From Candidatus Cardinium sp. cBcalN2 (GTDB lineage: Bacteria; Bacteroidota; Bacteroidia; Cytophagales; Amoebophilaceae), in assembly GCF_022810445.1 (NCBI RefSeq), contig NZ_JAACGD010000023.1:1-17905 (forward strand): a DNA stretch of 17,905 nt, read 5' to 3'. The notes beneath the pieces were generated by a model. That model searched no databases. It worked only from the letters and a program-made list of their open reading frames with translations, and had not been told where the DNA came from. Both the position numbers and the translations under genes were made by a program. Positions within the stretch are counted from its first letter, which is position 1; each line of letters begins with the position of its first letter. Positions 14,375-17,905 of the stretch are shown piece by piece.

Positions 14375-14956
14375 ATGCAAACCATCAACTTTGTCACCAG
14401 CAATCCATTAAAACTAAAAGATGTGCACCCCATTTTAGGCAATCATACTATTTTTAAGTTGGTGCATCATGCCTTAGAATTACCAGAATTACAAGCATCT
14501 TTAGATGAAGTTGCGATTAACAAATGCATAACCGCTGCTACAATTATAGAAGATAGTATTTTAGTTGAAGATACTTCATTGGCCTTTAATAGTTTAAATG
14601 GCCTCCCTGGCCCTTACATTAAAACCTTTATACAAAAAATAGGCCTAGAGGGATTAATACGTATTTTATCAGATTATGAAGATAAAACTGCTATAGCTAC
14701 TTCTACCTTCGCCTATACAAAAGGCCCTAACCAATCTGTGAAGCTATTTACCGGTACCATGCATGGCAAAATTATTAGCCCTAGCAAAGCTACGCCGCAC
14801 GAAACTAGCTGGGAAGCTATATTTGAACCAGATGGATGGCATATAAGTTATGCTATGATGGAGAAAGATACCAAAAACAAAGTTTCACATCGCTATAAAG
14901 CACTTATGCTACTGTTAGACTACCTGACACAAGATACAAGCAACGACACCCCATAA
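14375..14956 (+). CDS. ITPase/HAM1-family NTP pyrophosphatase, eukaryote-type
   Basis: The family hydrolyses ITP, dITP and XTP to monophosphates and keeps deaminated purines out of nucleic acids. The 193-aa length matches human ITPA (194 aa) closely. Motifs are TSNPLKLKDV (8-17, the TGNxxKL motif), ELPELQ (35-40), VEDTSLAFNSLNGLPGPYI (64-82), EDKTAIATSTFAY (102-114) and SHRYKAL (171-177). Bacterial RdgB has ADDSGLxVDAL-GxPGVYSARYAG; the VEDTSL, GLPGPYIK and SHRxxAL forms here are those of eukaryotic ITPA, which suggests transfer from a eukaryote or another host-associated bacterium. The GWDPIFQPDG motif of ITPA reads SWEAIFEPDG (145-154), so the aspartate after Trp is Glu147. It stands alone between the PBP gene and tRNA-Ser, 109 bp after the former. 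Confidence 0.9.
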   Translation: MQTINFVTSNPLKLKDVHPILGNHTIFKLVHHALELPELQASLDEVAINKCITAATIIEDSILVEDTSLAFNSLNGLPGPYIKTFIQKIGLEGLIRILSDYEDKTAIATSTFAYTKGPNQSVKLFTGTMHGKIISPSKATPHETSWEAIFEPDGWHISYAMMEKDTKNKVSHRYKALMLLLDYLTQDTSNDTP

Positions 14957-14993
14957 ACTAACTAATTTTATTTCAATCTATTAAAAAAAGCTG

Positions 14994-15001
14994 TAGCTTT
15001 G
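14994..15001 (+). promoter_or_regulatory. Candidate -7 box for tRNA-Ser
   Basis: TAGCTTTG matches TAnnTTTG. The expected start (about 15008) falls a few bases before the mature tRNA 5' end at 15012. The upstream element is weak: TTTC at 14971-14974, 19 bp away. Confidence 0.35.
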
Positions 15002-15011
15002 TAAAATGATT

Positions 15012-15100
15012 GGAGTGGTGGCCGAGTGGCTTAAGGTGCCCGCCTGGAAAGTGGGTGTACCCCTAACAGGGTACCGGGGGTTCGAATCCCCCCTACTCCA
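15012..15100 (+). tRNA. tRNA-Ser (anticodon GGA)
   Basis: The acceptor stem GGAGTGG pairs with CTACTCC. The anticodon arm CCCGC-CTGGAAA-GTGGG gives anticodon GGA (serine UCC/UCU). The long variable arm (TACCC/GGGTA) is the class II feature of tRNA-Ser, and the T arm is GGGGG-TTCGAAT-CCCCC. The discriminator is A (15100), whereas bacterial tRNA-Ser commonly has G. CCA is not encoded (the next bases are CCC). Confidence 0.96.
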
Positions 15101-15126
15101 CCCCCCTCCTACCCAAAATAGACTAA

Positions 15127-15156
15127 ATATTTATGCTCTCCATATTTATGCTCTCC
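15127..15156 (+). repeat. 15-bp exact tandem duplication
   Basis: ATATTTATGCTCTCC occurs twice in direct succession (15127-15141 and 15142-15156) between tRNA-Ser and the leucine dehydrogenase gene. It is probably a slippage product and may vary in copy number between strains. Confidence 0.85.
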
Positions 15157-15164
15157 CTCAAAAT

Positions 15165-15186
15165 GCCTATTTAAGGCTCTTTTTTT
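15165..15186 (+). terminator. Weak intrinsic terminator candidate after tRNA-Ser
   Basis: GCCT (15165-15168) and AGGC (15174-15177) form a 4-bp stem with a 5-nt loop, followed by TCTTTTTTT. It is correctly placed to end the tRNA-Ser transcript. The short stem limits confidence. Confidence 0.35.
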
Positions 15187-15232
15187 GTATATTGCACCAT
15201 TCACTTAACCTACGTAATCCTTAGTACCCCCT

Positions 15233-16345
15233 ATGAAAATAAAAGAACAAACTTTTTCTAATTATATCTTTAGCAACTACGCAAATGACTCCACCCATTT
15301 TTCCCAGAAAGGACATGAGCAAGTCGTCTATTTTCAGGATGCAGCAACCGGCCTACAAGCGATCGTGGCTATGCACGATACAACCCTAGGCCCTGCTGTG
15401 GGAGGGGTACGTTTTTTTGAATACCAAGATGAAAAAGATGCGCTTAAAGATGTCTTAAGGCTTTCTCGTGGCATGACCTACAAAGCATCCATAGCCGGGT
15501 TAGACTTTGGAGGTGGTAAAGCAGTTATTATTAAAAAAAAAGGGACAACACTTAATGAAGGCCTACTACGCAAGTATGGAAACTTTATAGAACGATTAGG
15601 TGGCCATTACATTACGGCACCAGACTACCATACAACTGTAGATGATATGGTGCATATTGCTAAGTCAACACGCCATGTGATAGGCTTGCCTGCAGCATTA
15701 GGTGGTAGTGGAGATCCTTCGGAGCATACCGCTTATGGGGTATACGTTTGCATGAAGGCTGCTGTAAAAAAAAAATTTGGAACAGATAGCTTAGTAGGGA
15801 AAAAAATTGGTATAACCGGTATCGGTAAAGTAGGCTACTGTTTAACGCAGTTGCTATGCCAAGAGGGAGCAATAGTTTTTGTAGCTGATATCTGCCCCAA
15901 CCGACTCGAAGCTATAACAAAGATCTGTAAAGTAGAGGTAGTTCCCAGTGAACGGTTATACAGCTGGCCACTAGATATATATGCACCATGTGCTTTAGGC
16001 GGTACCTTAAACAGCACAACCATTCCTATGTTGAATTGTGCCATTGTTGCTGGTGCAGCCAATAACCAACTAGCCGATCAAGAAAAAGACGGCAAACGCC
16101 TACTTGAAAAAGGCATTCTATATACACCTGACTTTTTAGCCAATGCAGGTGGATTAATCAACGCTGTTACAGAATTAGACCCAAAATCTAAAGGATTGGT
16201 CAGACAACGTATAGAGCAACTTTATACCATCTGTCTAGATCTGTTCAATCAAGCTGAAAAAACAGCTCGCCCAGCACAAGAAGTAGCACAAGAAATGGCC
16301 ATAGCACGCATTCAAAGTATAAAAAATGGACAATTGGCTAGATAA
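15233..16345 (+). CDS. Leucine (branched-chain amino acid) dehydrogenase, Glu/Leu/Phe/Val family
   Basis: It catalyses NAD-dependent reversible deamination of leucine, valine or isoleucine to the 2-oxo acid. The substrate domain has GPAVGGVRF (53-61), the binding lysine in MTYKAS (K84), the catalytic lysine in GGGKAVI (K96) and the catalytic aspartate D131. The NAD domain has GIGKVG (196-201), DIYAPCALGGTLN (248-260) and VAGAANNQL (272-280). These residues line up with K68, K80, D115 and N262 of Bacillus LeuDH at a constant offset of 16. The segment around the catalytic aspartate reads TAPDYHTT, where the common form is TAEDVGTT, so three flanking residues are changed. The 370-aa length is normal. 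It is the first gene of a three-gene operon, 15 bp before nusB, an order I recall from other Bacteroidota. Confidence 0.9.
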   Translation: MKIKEQTFSNYIFSNYANDSTHFSQKGHEQVVYFQDAATGLQAIVAMHDTTLGPAVGGVRFFEYQDEKDALKDVLRLSRGMTYKASIAGLDFGGGKAVIIKKKGTTLNEGLLRKYGNFIERLGGHYITAPDYHTTVDDMVHIAKSTRHVIGLPAALGGSGDPSEHTAYGVYVCMKAAVKKKFGTDSLVGKKIGITGIGKVGYCLTQLLCQEGAIVFVADICPNRLEAITKICKVEVVPSERLYSWPLDIYAPCALGGTLNSTTIPMLNCAIVAGAANNQLADQEKDGKRLLEKGILYTPDFLANAGGLINAVTELDPKSKGLVRQRIEQLYTICLDLFNQAEKTARPAQEVAQEMAIARIQSIKNGQLAR

Positions 16346-16360
16346 AGCAGCTGCATTATA

Positions 16361-17485
16361 ATGGAAAATTTCGTTATTCCTCGCCGTTTTGTTCGCATAA
16401 AAGCACTACAAAATCTTTATGCTTATACTATTACAGAACAAGCTCATAAACAAGAGGTTATAGAACAAGTAAAAAAAGATTTTATCTTTGATAAGTTTTT
16501 CAATGAACCTGCAGAAAAGCAACATCTAGCCAATGCACAAAGCCTAGCCGTTGCACTTTGCTACGAAGCTATAACCAAACAACTACCTTCAGAGCTTATT
16601 GCTTATCAGGAAAATAAAAAAATTGAGCAATCTGTACGTAAACATCTTGGCCACTATATGGCTACATTGCGGCAAGATCAAACTTTTTTACAGAATGGAT
16701 TTAACCAGGCCAAGGAATCTATTTATATAGATCTTCTATATACCTTACTACTTTTGTTAGCATGGTACAAATTGGCAAAAGCAGAACATGACTCATGCAA
16801 ACCAGGCAACCTTAAAAAACAGTTGTCGCAAGACCCCTTGCTAGAGGAATTGTATAACCATAACAAGTGGATCAAAGCCATTTATAAAAATGAGATCAGT
16901 TGGGCCAAACATCAAGACAAAGTACTAAATTGGTATAGCGCATTCATTCAGTCTGCAGAGATGCCCCAAACGTATGTATCAGATGCCAATAGTAGTGTAA
17001 ATTTTTTGGACTGCATTGTGCAAGATATTATATTAAAAGAGTCTCCCATTAATGATTTCCTAGCTATGAGGGACCTCTACTGGGACGAACATAAGCGTAT
17101 CGTAAAAAAAATTTTAACGCAAATCTTCCGGATGCTCTCTACAAAAGATTTTGCTGGATTTACCCTGTTCTGGCAAAACTTAGAACGCAATTGGACTATA
17201 GAAGCAGCTTTTTACAATCGTCTTTGTACAATTGTCATACAAAACAATAGTGTCTATGAGGCGATGATTGGCCAAAAAAGTGAAAAATGGGATAGTGAAC
17301 GTATCTTATTAACAGATAAGTTGATACTTAAATTAGCTCTAGCAGAATTGCTTGAGTGTAAAGAGATACCTTGTAAAGTATCTATCAATGAATATATCGA
17401 AATAGCCAAATGGTATGGCACCACTAAAAGCGGAGCTTTTGTAAATGGTGTATTAGAAGGTATTTTAAAAGGAATCAATAGATAA
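16361..17485 (+). CDS. nusB: Transcription antitermination factor NusB, long Bacteroidota form
   Basis: NusB with NusE (S10) binds boxA RNA and prevents premature termination in rRNA operons. The N-terminus has the basic RNA-binding signature RRFVRIKALQNLYAY (8-22). The C-terminal half (about 240-372) has the NusB helical fold: WDSERILLTDKLILKLALAELL, then VSINEYIEIAKWYGTTKSGAFVNGVLEGI. The 374-aa length is far above the ~140 aa of E. coli NusB but in line with Bacteroidota homologues, which carry a long helical insert; here it is somewhat longer still. The insert includes a hydrophobic helix (IDLLYTLLLLLAWYKL, about 125-140). It is 15 bp after the dehydrogenase gene and 24 bp before the next gene, so the three are cotranscribed. 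Confidence 0.88.
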   Translation: MENFVIPRRFVRIKALQNLYAYTITEQAHKQEVIEQVKKDFIFDKFFNEPAEKQHLANAQSLAVALCYEAITKQLPSELIAYQENKKIEQSVRKHLGHYMATLRQDQTFLQNGFNQAKESIYIDLLYTLLLLLAWYKLAKAEHDSCKPGNLKKQLSQDPLLEELYNHNKWIKAIYKNEISWAKHQDKVLNWYSAFIQSAEMPQTYVSDANSSVNFLDCIVQDIILKESPINDFLAMRDLYWDEHKRIVKKILTQIFRMLSTKDFAGFTLFWQNLERNWTIEAAFYNRLCTIVIQNNSVYEAMIGQKSEKWDSERILLTDKLILKLALAELLECKEIPCKVSINEYIEIAKWYGTTKSGAFVNGVLEGILKGINR

Positions 17486-17509
17486 GCCAACTACTTAACC
17501 GACCAAGTC

Positions 17510-17812
17510 ATGATAAAAAGAATTGAAAATTTAATAATCCTTTGCTTAGGTTTCTGTTTGGGTGCTTTTGTAGGCATCCTTTCCGCACCTACAAAGGGAT
17601 CAATAGCCAGGGATGAGGTAATGTACAGATTAAAATCATCCAAAAAAAAGTTGCATGCCTTTATCTTAAAACTTATAGGTCATAAAAATGACCTAACAAA
17701 CGAAGCCAAAAACAGCGGTAAAGAGGTAATTACAGATGTTGTAAGCTCTGCTCAACAAATCTTAAAAGAATTGGAGCTGATAGCTGCCCAACTAGAAGAA
17801 AAAATGCAATAG
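17510..17812 (+). CDS. Small YtxH-like membrane protein
   Basis: The protein is 100 aa. An N-terminal membrane helix (about 7-25, LIILCLGFCLGAFVGILSA) is followed by APTKGSIARDEV (26-37), which resembles the GxxxGxLxAPxxGxxxR signature of YtxH-like proteins. The remaining ~65 residues are charged and helical (likely coiled coil). YtxH-type proteins are small membrane-anchored proteins of unclear role, sometimes stress-induced; no specific function can be given. It is the last gene of the LeuDH-nusB unit, 24 bp after nusB. The identification rests on a short motif, so it could be an unrelated single-span protein. Confidence 0.65.
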   Translation: MIKRIENLIILCLGFCLGAFVGILSAPTKGSIARDEVMYRLKSSKKKLHAFILKLIGHKNDLTNEAKNSGKEVITDVVSSAQQILKELELIAAQLEEKMQ

Positions 17813-17824
17813 AAAAAGAGCCTA

Positions 17825-17871
17825 TTCAGCAGTGTGGTTGGCACAGGGTTTGATTTTTAGCTTACTTTTTT
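17825..17871 (+). repeat. Palindromic repeat family, truncated tail copy R5
   Basis: CAGCAGTGTGGTTGGCACAG followed by GGTTTGATTTTTAGCTTAC matches the outer right arm of R4 (CAGCAGTTTTTTGCACAGGGCTTGATTTTT). The left arm and the palindromic core are absent. It starts 13 bp after the YtxH-like stop codon and runs directly into the end-like motif at 17872. Confidence 0.6.
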
Positions 17872-17905
17872 AGTATTTGTTCACGAAATTGGTAAAAAAT
17901 GAATT
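17872..17905 (+). mobile_element. Mobile-element-end-like motif, copy M4 (continues past window)
   Basis: AGTATTTGTTCACGAAATTG followed by GTAAAAAATGAATT resembles 262-296 (GTATCTGTTCATGAC then AGTAAAAAATGAATT) in the same orientation, and its first part resembles 11559-11573. It interrupts the repeat tail R5 and may be the left end of an insertion sequence lying beyond the window. Confidence 0.4.

Noticed and set aside
15006..15224. A 72-codon open frame on the plus strand
   Set aside because: It runs straight through tRNA-Ser and the tandem duplication; its translation is that of the tRNA sequence.
15835..16062. Minus-strand open frames inside the leucine dehydrogenase gene
   Set aside because: They are antisense shadows of a gene with all family motifs in the plus frame.

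Overview
The window looks like chromosome of an AT-rich, host-associated Bacteroidota bacterium, most likely a member of the Amoebophilaceae (the Amoebophilus/Cardinium group of amoeba and arthropod endosymbionts). Three things point to Bacteroidota: a long (374 aa) NusB next to a leucine dehydrogenase, a short DciA/DUF721 protein, and TAnnTTTG-type -7 boxes before several genes. Three things suggest an intracellular lifestyle: a valyl-tRNA synthetase of the archaeal/rickettsial type, a eukaryote-type ITPase, and intergenic regions filled with repeats and mobile-element-like remnants. The species is inferred, not proven.

Layout. Positions 1-495 hold a palindromic repeat and mobile-element-end-like sequences. 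era (GTPase) runs on the minus strand. The initiator tRNA-fMet and an rlmB-type rRNA methyltransferase follow on the plus strand. Positions 2436-4190 form an accessory island: a core-deleted copy of the palindromic repeat, a putative lipoprotein with internal repeats, an in-frame stop followed by 64 more open codons, and a full repeat copy abutting the valS stop. Positions 4191-11433 hold a tight minus-strand cluster read as DUF4015 glycosidase-like protein, LysM lytic transglycosylase, DciA-like protein, MltG-like transglycosylase, then valS. A divergent 531-bp intergenic region containing another repeat copy separates this from a class A penicillin-binding protein on the plus strand. Then come the ITPase, tRNA-Ser(GGA), and a leucine dehydrogenase - nusB - YtxH-like operon. 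The last ~80 bases are a truncated repeat tail running into a mobile-element-end-like motif.

Function. Three of the genes act on peptidoglycan: a bifunctional PBP that makes and crosslinks glycan, MltG that ends strands, and an MltD-like enzyme that cuts strands. The DUF4015 protein at the head of the minus cluster may also act on an envelope polysaccharide. The remainder is translation and ribosome assembly (Era, RlmB, ValRS, two tRNAs, NusB), nucleotide sanitation (ITPase) and amino-acid metabolism (LeuDH).

I see no CRISPR array, toxin-antitoxin pair or intact transposase. The least explained elements are the ~155-bp palindromic repeat family (three near-full copies, one core-deleted, one truncated), the set of short mobile-element-end-like motifs, and the repeat-containing lipoprotein.
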